A stretch of 64,000 bases of DNA from NCBI RefSeq assembly GCF_019703835.1, contig NZ_AP023055.1, positions 124,001 to 188,000 of the forward strand, in the 5' to 3' direction. The notes beneath the pieces are model-generated. The model searched no databases, was not told the DNA's origin, and saw only the letters and a program-made list of their open reading frames with translations. Positions 51,292-60,850 of the stretch are shown here, one piece after another; the stretch's first letter is position 1; each line of letters starts with the position of its first letter. Position numbers and translations under genes: made by a program. This stretch comes from Thaumasiovibrio subtropicus. Its GTDB lineage: Bacteria > Pseudomonadota > Gammaproteobacteria > Enterobacterales > Vibrionaceae.

Positions 51292-51820
51292 AGTGCCTTA
51301 AAGCGGTTCGTTAAAAAACAAAGGCTGCTCTAAAGGACAACTCTTGATCGCAGAGCGAATCTCATAGTCATAGCCAAACTGTGAATGGTTAGTGTCTGTG
51401 TCCACTCTTAAGGTCCAAACATACTCATCATTGACCGTTCTTCTAACCAGCGATAAAAGGTATGTTTTGCCTTCAAACGGATGAGACTTTACCCACGTAT
51501 CGAAATGAACTCCGCGCTTATAGCCAAGAAGCTGTGAATGGCTGTATTGGAAGCCGTCTGTCCAAGGTTGCGATAAAAATAATGACCTAATTGCTGAATT
51601 AACCTGCTCTTTGTCGCTTTCAAAACGATTCAGTAAACCAAGCGCATCTTTGACATTATAACGAGAAATGTCTTCGGGAATTTCCAAAATCTTTCGATTT
51701 ATTATGTGACCATTGCTACAGTTAAAGATCCAATCTCCACTTAACACATATTGCGTGCCACTCACCTTCCATTCTGAACCCAAATCTGCCTCAAAGAGTT
51801 TACTTGAAGCTATCCACAGT
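51208..51820. repeat. Duplicated segment, copy B
   Basis: The second copy of the segment at 50324-50936. Beyond 51820 the sequence diverges at the base after the shared TATCCACAGTA, giving paralogue B another N-terminus. Confidence 0.8.
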
Positions 51821-51876
51821 AAAGAAAGAATAAAAAATAAAATAATACTAATTCGGGTTAAATTCATATTTTTCAT
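51298..51876 (-). CDS. Hypothetical membrane-anchored protein, paralogue B
   Basis: A 192-residue protein, nearly the same as paralogue A over the extracytoplasmic domain but with a different signal anchor (MKNMNLTRISIILFFILSLLWIASS). Most substitutions are conservative, so both copies look functional. Its role is unknown. Retention of two complete copies beside incomplete partner fragments suggests selection for the domain. Confidence 0.6.
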   Translation of the reverse strand: MKNMNLTRISIILFFILSLLWIASSKLFEADLGSEWKVSGTQYVLSGDWIFNCSNGHIINRKILEIPEDISRYNVKDALGLLNRFESDKEQVNSAIRSLFLSQPWTDGFQYSHSQLLGYKRGVHFDTWVKSHPFEGKTYLLSLVRRTVNDEYVWTLRVDTDTNHSQFGYDYEIRSAIKSCPLEQPLFFNEPL

Positions 51877-52143
51877 TATGGCTTAAATAATGATATAAAC
51901 GCGATATTGTTTTTAAAATTTAACTTACTAAACATATCGAATAATTTAAAATGGAATAATAATCAATTGTTGTTTCAATGTACAGTGATGTTTTTATTAT
52001 GGAGGTAAGTTCAAGCGTAGAGATAAAATTTGCAAGTGTTTTTGTGATTTTTAGAGAGAATTACCTTTTTCTAATCATTAAAAGGTAGAGAATAAACAAT
52101 ATTGCTTTGGACACTTTTATTAGATTGGTTGTTTAATTTATAG

Positions 52144-52179
52144 CATATTATTGATGCACTTTGGATGGAGTGTTTGGAT
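52144..52179 (+). repeat. Degraded third copy of the ALWME 3' end
   Basis: ATTGATGCACTTTGGATGG reads IDALWME in the same sense as ALWMERWHI at the ends of the gene at 50000 and its fragment at 51202. The surrounding frame is broken. It suggests earlier rounds of duplication. The gap 51877-52316 is otherwise AT-rich without a gene. Confidence 0.4.
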
Positions 52180-52316
52180 GTCGCAATACTTTCTCTGGTT
52201 AAGGATAGCCAATGCGTCTACAACAGCGATAGAGTGTGAAGGAATGTAAAGAGCACTCCATAGATGAAGTCATTCGTGATAAAGACTCGACCTAGAGAGC
52301 AACTCTATATATTTTA

Positions 52317-53514
52317 CAGGGCAGGAGCATACTTTGATGGATTTATAACCCAAAGAAAACTCTTGCCCTATAATCGTCGTTCCAACCCGCTTTTTTCAGC
52401 TTCACTTTTTGACTCGGTGCACCACAGTCGCATTGCTTGAGCATATTCATCACAAAACGTCTGAATAACGCAATGTTTTCAACCGCACCATCTAAAGTGA
52501 TACGAGAGCTATCTTCTTTAAAAACAACATCTAAAACATAGTGTTGACTGTTCTCTATCCGCCAATGCTGGCGAATATAGTGGCCCAGTAGTTTGTGATT
52601 CGGCGATAAAGAACTTATGTAGTATGAGGTATCTACAGTGCCTTTACCGTTGATCACACGATGGCGTTCCACTGCTATAATGCTTCTTACCGTCGGCCAC
52701 TTCTCCGACAGGTCGGCAGGCAATTTGGCCTTTAGCTGAAACACGTATCGCTCCTCGCTGCGTCCATGTTTTTTCTCTTTGATTTCAGTGACTATTTTCT
52801 CCTTGCCTGCATCAAAAACTGCTTGGAACTGCGCCACAACAGCCGCTCTAAGCTTAGGCTGATTATTCTTAACCTGGACAACAACATGGGCTTGCTTTTC
52901 TTTGATTTTCTCTAATGTTTCACGCTGACAATGCAGTGCATCAACCGTGACAACGCTACCCTTTACATTAATAACATCAAGCATTTGGCGGACAATGCTT
53001 ATCTCACCATTTTTAGTCTCAGTCGGCTTTTGACTCAGAACGAGACCACGCTCGGTGTCGTACGCCGTGACCAACTGCAATGCTGTTTTTCTATCGTTAC
53101 GATAGGAGCCTCGAAGTACTTTTCCGTCAAAGGCGATAATGGGGCTGCTGTCCTGACCAGTTCGTTGTTCGTTTATCCAAAGAGCTAAAGCCTCAAGCAA
53201 AGATTCGGCAACAACGGAACGCAAGATACGAGCTATCGTGTGTCTGCGAGGGATACCATGTTCGAATGGTCTGTATTTTCTTAGCCAGTCGAGCTTTTCT
53301 TCTCCATAAAATTCAATGTCTTGCCAGCCTTCGCATCCTGATGCAATGGCACTAATCACAAGGAACATCACGTCGATGATATCGTGCTTCTGGTTGATGT
53401 TCGACCGAGTATCTTCTACAACAGATAAGTGTTCAATAAGGTTCACAATTGCTATATTTCAGAGGGTTTGGCGCAATTAGATCACATTAGCTATCAAAGT
53501 GCGATCCCGCCCTG
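52317..53514 (-). mobile_element. ISAs1-family insertion sequence
   Basis: A 1198-bp element with inverted ends: CAGGGCAGGAGCATACTTTG on the left and, on the opposite strand, CAGGGCGGGATCGCACTTTG on the right. It holds one intact transposase gene. No clear target repeat is seen (ATATATTTTA left, ACCCTGATAC right), so it may have undergone adjacent deletion. Its right end supplies the last codons of a truncated gene (53494-53742). Confidence 0.88.
52343..53446 (-). CDS. ISAs1-family transposase
   Basis: A 367-residue transposase with DDE motifs IAFDGKVLRGSYR (first Asp, near 103), VVTVDALHCQ (second, near 167) and the C-terminal YVLDVVFKEDSSRI. The family N-terminal domain (DHRSxxNxxHxLxDILxL-like: DTRSNINQKHDIIDVMFLVISAIASG) is present. 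Full length, so probably active. This could mobilise the element only; the TA-flanked repeats belong to a different target class. Confidence 0.93.
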   Translation of the reverse strand: MNLIEHLSVVEDTRSNINQKHDIIDVMFLVISAIASGCEGWQDIEFYGEEKLDWLRKYRPFEHGIPRRHTIARILRSVVAESLLEALALWINEQRTGQDSSPIIAFDGKVLRGSYRNDRKTALQLVTAYDTERGLVLSQKPTETKNGEISIVRQMLDVINVKGSVVTVDALHCQRETLEKIKEKQAHVVVQVKNNQPKLRAAVVAQFQAVFDAGKEKIVTEIKEKKHGRSEERYVFQLKAKLPADLSEKWPTVRSIIAVERHRVINGKGTVDTSYYISSLSPNHKLLGHYIRQHWRIENSQHYVLDVVFKEDSSRITLDGAVENIALFRRFVMNMLKQCDCGAPSQKVKLKKAGWNDDYRARVFFGL

Positions 53515-53742
53515 ACCCTGATACTGCCATGTGACATACCACCAATCTTTGGATGTACCACCAAAGCCAGTCTCGTAACTTACTTCCAGAGTGGGTTCTG
53601 TACTTGATCCGGGCTTTAGAAATCCTTTCCATGTCTGTCTCTCTCGATCATGATTATATTTGTGGTACACAGATACAGTTGCAATAGTACGAGTATTGTC
53701 TTTACTATTCTGAACTCTGACACACGCATGATGATGCTTCAT
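53494..53742 (-). pseudogene. PUD-like (up-regulated in Daf-2) domain protein truncated by the IS
   Basis: The frame MKHHHACVRVQNSKDNTRT to WWYVTWQYQG resembles small beta-rich PUD-1/2-like proteins (VRVQNSxD, WKGFLKPG, SYETGFGG, DWWYVTW). The last natural codons are WQYQG and the IS end gives QGGIAL and a stop. The expected second half is missing, and the other side of the IS (left of 52317) shows no matching continuation, so it was deleted. AT-rich upstream. Confidence 0.5.
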
Positions 53743-53785
53743 TGTTTGTAGCCTCACTTATATATTAATTTTTCAATAAAATTTT

Positions 53786-53813
53786 TTGACATTAACATTC
53801 GAGGTTTTATGTT
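53786..53813 (+). promoter_or_regulatory. Promoter-like sequence in the 53743-54160 gap
   Basis: TTGACA (53786-53791) and TATGTT (53808-53813) are separated by 16 bases. Direction fits the DUF2860 gene 350 bases on. Otherwise this gap is AT-rich and holds no gene. Confidence 0.25.
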
Positions 53814-54160
53814 AAGCTCTCACTTAATTAGAGAATTTTTCACTTCTTTATTTCACTTATCTAGGTTAGTGCAATATTAAAGGCGTGGACTATTCGTCCA
53901 TTATTTTTGTTTGCGGGAGTGAAAATTTGCAAGCCTAGGTTGATTTCTATGAAAATGTAATCGGTTGATATGTCAATAGTGTCATTGGATGGTTGTCGAG
54001 CACTTTATCGACATAATGGAGGAGAGTTGAACACGCTTAAAGGACGAAAAGAAATTCTATCTACTTTTTCCCATCAATCATTGTTTAAACTTTCAGCTTT
54101 AAATCATCGCATCTTTGAGTGATTGATGCGGTGAAAATTTGCACGTAAAACTCCGCCTTT

Positions 54161-55216
54161 ATGACTTCAAAATCGAATAGGGTGGTGGATGTGAAACAGT
54201 ACGCAAATGTGATTTTAGGGACAATGGCAGTGTTACATTCTGCTGCATTTGCGACCACGACAGAGTTCTCTGAGGATAGTGGTTTTTCAGGTGCAGTGGG
54301 TGCAGGTATTGCAATTTTTGATGTGAAATCTAACTTTCTTGGCGGTAACCGCTTTGCTGATCTTGATAACAGCAATACGGACTCTTTGTTTTCGTCACCA
54401 TCGCAAGCGCGTGCAACTTCTCCTGATATCCAAATTGATGTTCGCTATACCTTTGAAGGCAGCAAGACAGAAATCATGTTGGGTAATGCCTTAGCGGATT
54501 TGGTTCGCCTCGATTTTTCTCAGCAACTTGGTATTCGACATAAGCGCGACGATCTCGGGGTGTTTTCGGCGGGGTATCTCTTTTCATCCTTACCGGCTGA
54601 GGTGTGGCAAGACCCGTTTAAACACGGGGTTGAACGTACACGTGTAGAAAGGGATGCGCGAGGGGTGCGTTTTGGCTGGGACAGCATGTTCGGGCAGCCT
54701 GTTGGTGTCAGCTACAGTTACCGCAATGTGGAAGTGGAGCATGACCGCAGCGGCGAGACATTGGTCAATGAAGGTATCTTGACCGTTGAGCAAGCCGCGA
54801 TGCTAAAGCGTGATGGTGATATTCACAAAATAGATCTTATTTCGACCATAGACCTTGGCGCTGGAAAAGTTCTCATTCCAGAAGCCTCTTATGCGCGACA
54901 TGACCGTATTGGCGCAGCCAGTTCGATGGATGTGTATGTGGGGCAACTCTCTTATCTGAAATTTACCCCAAACTACACATTGGCCTTAAGTGCGATGTTG
55001 TCGGATATTCGTTACGACGCTGAAAATCCGGTGTTTGAGCGTAAGGCGAATACCCAAGGTGTCGGGCTAGCAGGCTCTTTATTGCTACGGAATGTGTTGA
55101 ATCACTCGCAGTGGGACGTGTTAATTGGGTTAGCGTGGACGAAAGCTGAGTCCGATATTGCGTTTTATGATACGGAGATTTTGGCGGGTAACGTGTCATT
55201 GCTTTACCGTTTCTAA
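54161..55216 (+). CDS. DUF2860 outer-membrane beta-barrel protein
   Basis: A protein of up to 351 residues with a signal peptide (VILGTMAVLHSAAFATT) and alternating strands, ending in an aromatic residue (VSLLYRF). It fits DUF2860, a Vibrio/Photobacterium family. It begins SEDSGFSGAVGAGIAIFDVKSNFLGG. The start may be ATG 54161 or a downstream GTG at 54191 that gives a tidier signal peptide. Role unknown; probable outer-membrane barrel. Confidence 0.75.
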   Translation: MTSKSNRVVDVKQYANVILGTMAVLHSAAFATTTEFSEDSGFSGAVGAGIAIFDVKSNFLGGNRFADLDNSNTDSLFSSPSQARATSPDIQIDVRYTFEGSKTEIMLGNALADLVRLDFSQQLGIRHKRDDLGVFSAGYLFSSLPAEVWQDPFKHGVERTRVERDARGVRFGWDSMFGQPVGVSYSYRNVEVEHDRSGETLVNEGILTVEQAAMLKRDGDIHKIDLISTIDLGAGKVLIPEASYARHDRIGAASSMDVYVGQLSYLKFTPNYTLALSAMLSDIRYDAENPVFERKANTQGVGLAGSLLLRNVLNHSQWDVLIGLAWTKAESDIAFYDTEILAGNVSLLYRF

Positions 55217-55299
55217 AGGCGCAGCGATTCACGCTTTTTGGTGTAGCTTGAGTTTGTCACCATCAGCATCCCTTACCAAGAATGCTGATGGTGAGCGTT

Positions 55300-56199
55300 T
55301 TAAGCGGGCCTTTTTAATGCCATTGGCTTGGCGTTCTTTTCGATGTACTCGTAGATCAAGCCTGCCACATCCTTTTCTGTTGCTGCTTCAATGCCTTTTA
55401 AGCCTGGGGAAGAGTTCACCTCCATCACCACCGGGCCGCGCGCGGATTGCAAGATATCAACGCCGCACAGTGTTAGCCCCATCGCTTTTGCAGCGTTAAT
55501 CGCGGTTTGTCGCTCCTCTTTGCTCAGTTTTACCAAGGTAGCAGAGCCACCACGGTGTAAATTAGAACGAAACTCGCCATCTTGCGCTTGGCGCTTCATG
55601 GCAGCGATAACGCGGTTGCCAACCACAAAGCAGCGAATATCGGCACCATTGGCTTCTTTAATGAACTCTTGCACCAAGATGTTCGCTTTCAATCCCATAA
55701 AGGCTTCGATTACGCTTTCTGCGGCTTTGTTAGTCTCTGCTAATACCACGCCAATCCCTTGTGTACCTTCGAGTAGCTTAATCACCACAGGCGCGCCGCC
55801 GACATTTTGGATCACATCTTTGACGTCATCGGATTTACAGGCAAATCCCGTACGAGGTAAGCCGATGCCTTTGCGTGACAATAGCTGCAACGAACGCAGT
55901 TTGTCGCGCGAGCGGCTGATCGCGAGCGAGCCATTGACCACAAATGTGCCCATCATTTCGAATTGGCGAACCACTGCCGTTCCGTAAAAGGTGATAGAAG
56001 CACCAATGCGCGGAATGACCGCATCGTAATATGGCAGCACCTCACCCTTGTAATGAACAGTCGGAGAGCTGCTGGTGATATCCATGTAACATTGCGTGGT
56101 GTCGATGATATCGACTTGATGCCCTTTGGCTTCTCCAGCTTCTTTTAGTCTTTGGGTGGAGTAGCAGTTTTTTTCAACCGAAAGAATAGCAATGCGCAT
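55300..56199 (-). CDS. rimK: Ribosomal protein S6-L-glutamate ligase RimK
   Basis: A 299-residue ATP-grasp ligase, like E. coli RimK (300). ATG at 56199 ([18 protein letters not shown]) is used. ATP-grasp motifs are [18 protein letters not shown] near 140 and the Mg-binding [15 protein letters not shown] near 255, with TATL and [10 protein letters not shown] near 210. RimK adds glutamates to the C-terminus of S6 and so tunes the ribosome. A terminator-like hairpin lies just upstream. Confidence 0.93.
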   Translation of the reverse strand: MRIAILSVEKNCYSTQRLKEAGEAKGHQVDIIDTTQCYMDITSSSPTVHYKGEVLPYYDAVIPRIGASITFYGTAVVRQFEMMGTFVVNGSLAISRSRDKLRSLQLLSRKGIGLPRTGFACKSDDVKDVIQNVGGAPVVIKLLEGTQGIGVVLAETNKAAESVIEAFMGLKANILVQEFIKEANGADIRCFVVGNRVIAAMKRQAQDGEFRSNLHRGGSATLVKLSKEERQTAINAAKAMGLTLCGVDILQSARGPVVMEVNSSPGLKGIEAATEKDVAGLIYEYIEKNAKPMALKRPA

Positions 56200-56215
56200 A
56201 ATGGTCGATTCCAAA

Positions 56216-56236
56216 TAAAAAGCCGGAGAATCCGGA
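56216..56236 (-). terminator. Terminator-like hairpin between maoP and rimK
   Basis: On the minus strand CCGGA and TCCGG form a 5-bp stem with a 3-base loop, followed by CTTTTTATT. It is about 17 bases before the rimK start, so it may end maoP transcripts and leave rimK with little upstream read-through. Confidence 0.5.
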
Positions 56237-56395
56237 TACGAATAATAGACTGAAGAAGTGAAAGCACCTCATTCAGCGATGAGGTGCGAAAGATAATCTG
56301 AGTATCGCGGTGTGGAAAGCGAACAATTTTTCTGCTGACGATGAATTTTGCTTATCGTCGCGAGAGTCCAATGAGTGATGACTTGAACAGCAGGG

Positions 56396-56764
56396 TTAGT
56401 CTTCCTCGTAATACTCTTCCCCAGTGGTGGCTTCAAAATCACGATTTGGCCAGCCAAAAGCGGCACGCTTGACGTTTAGGGTGTAGTACGGCTTGCGTTC
56501 ACGAGCAAGTTTGACGTATTTCAGCCACACTTTTTCTAGCTTACTTTTTGCTTTGCTAGGATCATGTAAGACAAACAAGAAATGGTACTCATCGTCGTTC
56601 TCTGGGGCGATACGGCCAGATTCCAGATCAGACATGGTGCCGCCGTAGGCGACTAACAACTCTTCTTCTTGACGAGTAAAGTTACCGGATTTTGCAAATC
56701 CGCGAGGAAAGGCTTTGTCATCATAAAAGCGTCGGTTGCCCATCCGAAATTGAATCTCTTCCAT
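56396..56764 (-). CDS. MaoP-like (DUF413/YifE) protein
   Basis: A 122-residue DUF413 protein (E. coli MaoP is 112): NRRFYDDKAFPRGFAKSGNFTRQEEELLVAYGGTMSDLESG matches the family, and the tail ends EDYYEED-like EEYYEED. MaoP acts with the maoS site to organise the Ori macrodomain in E. coli; here the homologue may have another role. It sits 200 bases from rimK, on the same strand. ATG start. Confidence 0.8.
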   Translation of the reverse strand: MEEIQFRMGNRRFYDDKAFPRGFAKSGNFTRQEEELLVAYGGTMSDLESGRIAPENDDEYHFLFVLHDPSKAKSKLEKVWLKYVKLARERKPYYTLNVKRAAFGWPNRDFEATTGEEYYEED

Positions 56765-56895
56765 TGTTGAATCTCATGGCTTGTGGAATACACCAGAAAA
56801 TAAATCCGGACTGACTAAAAGAACAACGAATTAATTTTCTCGTCACGATGATGGCTGGTTATCATTCTCCGGGGCTTTTTTATGCTCTCGATTTG

Positions 56896-57729
56896 TCAGC
56901 ACATTCTGCGTTGTAAGCCGCTCATATCCAGTAAGCGTGTTGAAATCTCTTCAACAGATAACGACGTGGTATTGAGATAGGGGATAGCTTCTTTTCTAAA
57001 GAGCGCTTCTACCTTACCGAGTTCTTTCTCACATTGGTCTTGGCTGGCATATTCGCTATTCGCCATTCTTCCTTCTCGAATGGCATGTAAGCGCTCTGGA
57101 GTAATGGTTAGGCCGAAGGTTTTATAGCGGTAGGGTTCAATGGCTGACGGCAATTTTAGGCTGTCCATGTCCTCTTGAATGAAAGGATAATTCACGGCGC
57201 GAATGCCAAATTGCATGGCCAAATAGAGGCTTGTAGGGGTCTTTCCGCAGCGCGAAACGCCTAATAAAATGATGTCGGATTCTTCAAGATTATTAAGGGA
57301 TATGCCGTCATCGTGCGCCAATGTGTATTCAATTGCCGCGATCCTGTCCATGTAACTTCGGGCATCTCGGTTAATACTATGTGAACGTTGTAGCTTAGGG
57401 GTTGGAGTGAGACCCAGATCACGGCTTAGCGGTTCCACAAGGGTCTTTAGCACGTCATAGAATTGGCCATTGGCTTGCTCAATAATTTCTCGCACTTCTG
57501 GCACTACAATGGAATAGAAGACTAACGGTTTCGTTCCTCTCTTTTCAAAAGCATTGTTTATCAATAGCTTAACTTCTTCTGCGCGCTCAATATTCTCCAC
57601 AAAAGGGACGGTGGTCTGTTTAGTTTCGATGGAAAATTGACCTAAAACAGCGTGTCCCATTGTCTCAGAAGTGATTGCCGTACCATCGGAAACATAAAAC
57701 ACATCACGAAAACTAGTTTTGGCTTGCAT
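56896..57729 (-). CDS. ppsR: PEP synthetase regulatory kinase/pyrophosphorylase PpsR
   Basis: A 277-residue DUF299 protein. The P-loop reads GVSRCGKTPTSLYLAMQFG near 153-171. The enzyme phosphorylates PpsA with ADP when PEP synthesis is not needed and removes phosphate with inorganic phosphate. It is divergent from ppsA (179 bases). Start ATG 57729. Confidence 0.93.
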   Translation of the reverse strand: MQAKTSFRDVFYVSDGTAITSETMGHAVLGQFSIETKQTTVPFVENIERAEEVKLLINNAFEKRGTKPLVFYSIVVPEVREIIEQANGQFYDVLKTLVEPLSRDLGLTPTPKLQRSHSINRDARSYMDRIAAIEYTLAHDDGISLNNLEESDIILLGVSRCGKTPTSLYLAMQFGIRAVNYPFIQEDMDSLKLPSAIEPYRYKTFGLTITPERLHAIREGRMANSEYASQDQCEKELGKVEALFRKEAIPYLNTTSLSVEEISTRLLDMSGLQRRMC

Positions 57730-57907
57730 AAAAAGTTGAACCCTTAAAATTTATTTGTAGTGTGGTTTTTACGGTGTACTTACCTTACAAGGGTTTAAAC
57801 TGAGTAAATGTGACGCTGAAGCATTTTTTTTAATTTGCCAGCCAATCGTTTGCGTAACAGGAAACCCTAATAAAACTCTACAGACCCAATCACAAGGAGA
57901 CAAACCC

Positions 57908-60274
57908 ATGCAACAGAATGTTGTTTGGTACGACGCTTTATCAATGAATGACGTGGATAAAGTGGGTGGTAAAAACGCATCCCTCGGAGAGATGGTGGCA
58001 AACCTCGCTAATGCAGGCGTGAAAGTGCCCAATGGCTATGCAACCACATCGTTTGCGTTTAATCAGTTTCTTGAGTATGGAGGCTTGAATGACCGCATCT
58101 ATGCGTTGCTCGACAAGCTGGATGTGGACGATGTACAGGCGTTGAAATCGACAGGAGAGACGATTCGCAATTGGGTGCTTGCGCATCCTTTTACGCCTGA
58201 GCTAGAGGCAGACATTCGCCGCTGCTATGCCGAGCTTGGGGAAGGCGATGATCGCTTGTCTGTCGCAGTGCGTTCCTCTGCGACGGCAGAAGATCTTCCC
58301 AATGCATCTTTTGCTGGTCAGCAAGAGACCTTCTTGAATGTACGCGGGATTGATGCGGTGATTGAAGCGGTGAAGCATGTGTTTGCCTCATTGTTCAATG
58401 ATCGAGCGATTTCTTATCGCGTTCACCAAGGTTTTGATCATAAAGGCGTTGCACTCTCTGCGGGTATTCAACGTATGGTGCGTTCAGACAAGGCGGCGTC
58501 AGGGGTGATGTTTACCTTGGATACCGAATCTGGCTTTGACCAAGTGGTGTTTATCACTTCATCTTGGGGTCTTGGAGAAATGGTGGTACAGGGCAGTGTG
58601 AACCCTGATGAGTTTTATGTTCATAAGCCAAGTTTGCAATTTGGCCATCAAGCTGTAGTACGCCGTACCATTGGTTCTAAATTGATCAAAATGGTTTATG
58701 CCGAAGGCGAAGCGTTGGGCACGCAAGTTGACGTTGTGGATACCACAGAGGCAGAACGCGGTCAGTTCTCGCTTAACGATGAAGAGATCCAAGCGTTGGC
58801 GCAGCAAGCTTTGATCATTGAAAGGCATTACGGCCGGCCGATGGATATCGAGTGGGCAAAAGACGGTGTTACGGGAGAGTTACTTATCGTGCAGGCGAGG
58901 CCAGAGACGGTGCGCTCGCGTGATGATAAGAATGTGATGGAGCGTTTTCATCTAAACCAACAAGCTGAGGTACTCACAGAAGGCCGTGCGATTGGTCAGC
59001 GCATTGGTGCTGGGGTGGTGCGTGTCGTGAACTCCTTAGATGAGATGGATCAGGTCCAAGAGGGCGATGTGCTCGTAGCGGATATGACTGACCCAGATTG
59101 GGAGCCAGTGATGAAAAAAGCCGCGGCGATTGTCACAAACCGCGGCGGTCGTACCTGTCATGCAGCGATTATCGCTCGCGAGTTGGGTATTCCAGCCGTT
59201 GTTGGTTGTGGTCAGGCGACAGCGCAATTGACGAACGGCATGCAAGTGACTGTCTCTTGTGCCCAAGGTGAAACGGGGTATGTTTATCAAGGTGAGCTAG
59301 ATTTTGAAATTCGCCGCTCTTCGGTGAACGACCTGCCTGATTTACCGTTAAAAGTCATGATGAACGTTGGTAATCCAGATCGCGCTTTTGATTTTGCGAC
59401 GATCCCGAATGAAGGGGTTGGTCTGGCTCGTCTAGAGTTCATTATCAACAAAATGATCGGCATTCACCCTAAAGCCTTACTCAATTACGATGATCAAACC
59501 GCAGAGATTCAAGCGGACATTGACAAGCGTATTGCGGGTTATGCGGACCCGGTAGAGTTTTACATTGAAAAGCTGACGGAAGGAATTTCAACGCTTGCGG
59601 CGGCATTCTGGCCGAAGCGTGTGATTGTGCGGATGTCGGATTTTAAATCAAACGAGTACCGAAACCTATTGGGGGGTGAGCGCTATGAACCGACAGAAGA
59701 AAACCCAATGCTCGGGTATCGTGGCGCATCTCGTTATATCTCGGACCAGTTCCAAGACTGCTTTGCACTGGAATGTGAAGCGATCAAGCGAGTTCGAGGG
59801 CTGAAAGGGCTGAAAAATGTCGAGATCATGATCCCGTTCGTCCGTACTGTGAGCGAAGCGGCGTCGGTGATTGATTTATTGGCGCAGCACGATCTTCGTC
59901 GTGGTGATCAGGGTTTAAAGGTGATCATGATGTGCGAGCTGCCTTCCAATGCGGTGCTGGCGGACAAGTTCTTGAAGTACTTTGATGGCTTCTCGATTGG
60001 TTCGAACGACATGACCCAACTGACACTGGGATTAGATCGTGATTCTGGCGATATCGCCCATCTCTTTGATGAGCGAGATGAGGCGGTGAAAGCCATGTTA
60101 ACCATGGCAATCCAAGCCGCACATAAAGCTGGCAAATACGTGGGTATTTGTGGTCAAGGTCCTTCTGATCACGATGATCTTGCTGACTGGCTCATGGCAC
60201 AAGGGATCAGCTCTGTTTCCCTTAACCCAGATACAGTTCTAGAGACATGGCTGCATCTTGGGGAAAAAGCGTAG
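57908..60274 (+). CDS. ppsA: Phosphoenolpyruvate synthase PpsA
   Basis: A 788-residue enzyme (E. coli 792) that converts pyruvate and ATP to PEP, AMP and phosphate in gluconeogenesis. The N-terminal ATP-grasp part holds [26 protein letters not shown] near 95-120. The swivel His is in [17 protein letters not shown] (His418); the Thr two before it is the regulatory Thr phosphorylated by PpsR. The C-terminal TIM barrel contains the Cys in [11 protein letters not shown]. It has an AAGGAG Shine-Dalgarno. Divergent from ppsR, its regulator. Confidence 0.96.
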   Translation: MQQNVVWYDALSMNDVDKVGGKNASLGEMVANLANAGVKVPNGYATTSFAFNQFLEYGGLNDRIYALLDKLDVDDVQALKSTGETIRNWVLAHPFTPELEADIRRCYAELGEGDDRLSVAVRSSATAEDLPNASFAGQQETFLNVRGIDAVIEAVKHVFASLFNDRAISYRVHQGFDHKGVALSAGIQRMVRSDKAASGVMFTLDTESGFDQVVFITSSWGLGEMVVQGSVNPDEFYVHKPSLQFGHQAVVRRTIGSKLIKMVYAEGEALGTQVDVVDTTEAERGQFSLNDEEIQALAQQALIIERHYGRPMDIEWAKDGVTGELLIVQARPETVRSRDDKNVMERFHLNQQAEVLTEGRAIGQRIGAGVVRVVNSLDEMDQVQEGDVLVADMTDPDWEPVMKKAAAIVTNRGGRTCHAAIIARELGIPAVVGCGQATAQLTNGMQVTVSCAQGETGYVYQGELDFEIRRSSVNDLPDLPLKVMMNVGNPDRAFDFATIPNEGVGLARLEFIINKMIGIHPKALLNYDDQTAEIQADIDKRIAGYADPVEFYIEKLTEGISTLAAAFWPKRVIVRMSDFKSNEYRNLLGGERYEPTEENPMLGYRGASRYISDQFQDCFALECEAIKRVRGLKGLKNVEIMIPFVRTVSEAASVIDLLAQHDLRRGDQGLKVIMMCELPSNAVLADKFLKYFDGFSIGSNDMTQLTLGLDRDSGDIAHLFDERDEAVKAMLTMAIQAAHKAGKYVGICGQGPSDHDDLADWLMAQGISSVSLNPDTVLETWLHLGEKA

Positions 60275-60421
60275 TTTCGAGGTTAGAGCGATATATCACG
60301 CCCTGCATTTGTAGGGTGTGATGTTTTATGCGTTAAATTACTGCCAAGATATTTGTGGATGAATACTGATGTTGAAGGGTGTAGCCTCAATCATCTGAAT
60401 AGAACCATACAGGCAGAGGCG

Positions 60422-60787
60422 ATGAAATCGCAGACTATCCCTATCACCCGTATTTTTGACGAGCAAAAAGCGAAAGACTTTTATCTTGGATTTCTCGGAA
60501 TGACGCTGGATTGGGAGCATCGATTTGGGGATGATTTTCCATTGTATATGCAAGTGTCAAAAGGTGATTTTGTGCTGCATCTCAGTGAGCATTCAGGCGA
60601 TTGCACGCCGGGCAGCAAGCTATTTGTTAACGTCAGCGATCTCGATGCGTTGTTTAAGGAAATTAGCGCGAAAGCCTACCCTTATTGCAAGCCTGAGATC
60701 GAGGAAGCCCCTTGGGGAGGACACTGCTTTACTGTTGTCGATCCGTTTTCAAACAAGATCTTGTTCAATGCCTCTCGCGAGCTTTGA
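60422..60787 (+). CDS. Glyoxalase/bleomycin-resistance superfamily protein
   Basis: A 121-residue single-domain protein: start ATG 60422 (MKSQTIPITRIFDEQKAKDF) with AGAGGCG; the 5' extension to 60353 is unlikely. It has the double beta-alpha-beta fold of glyoxalase-like proteins (DFYLGFLGMTLDWEHRFGDDFPLYMQ, WGGHCFTVVDPFSNKILF) and resembles bleomycin-binding-type members. Function unknown. Stand-alone. Confidence 0.82.
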   Translation: MKSQTIPITRIFDEQKAKDFYLGFLGMTLDWEHRFGDDFPLYMQVSKGDFVLHLSEHSGDCTPGSKLFVNVSDLDALFKEISAKAYPYCKPEIEEAPWGGHCFTVVDPFSNKILFNASREL

Positions 60788-60850
60788 ACCCTGAACGTTA
60801 GCTCATGTGCTATGCCGTGGGAATGAGATATTGGCAATACTGCGATGAGC

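Noticed and set aside
57780..57900. CRP or Cra sites between ppsR and ppsA
   Set aside because: Cra control of ppsA is known in other bacteria, but I see only half-sites (TGTGA, CTGAAGC) and no convincing dyad.
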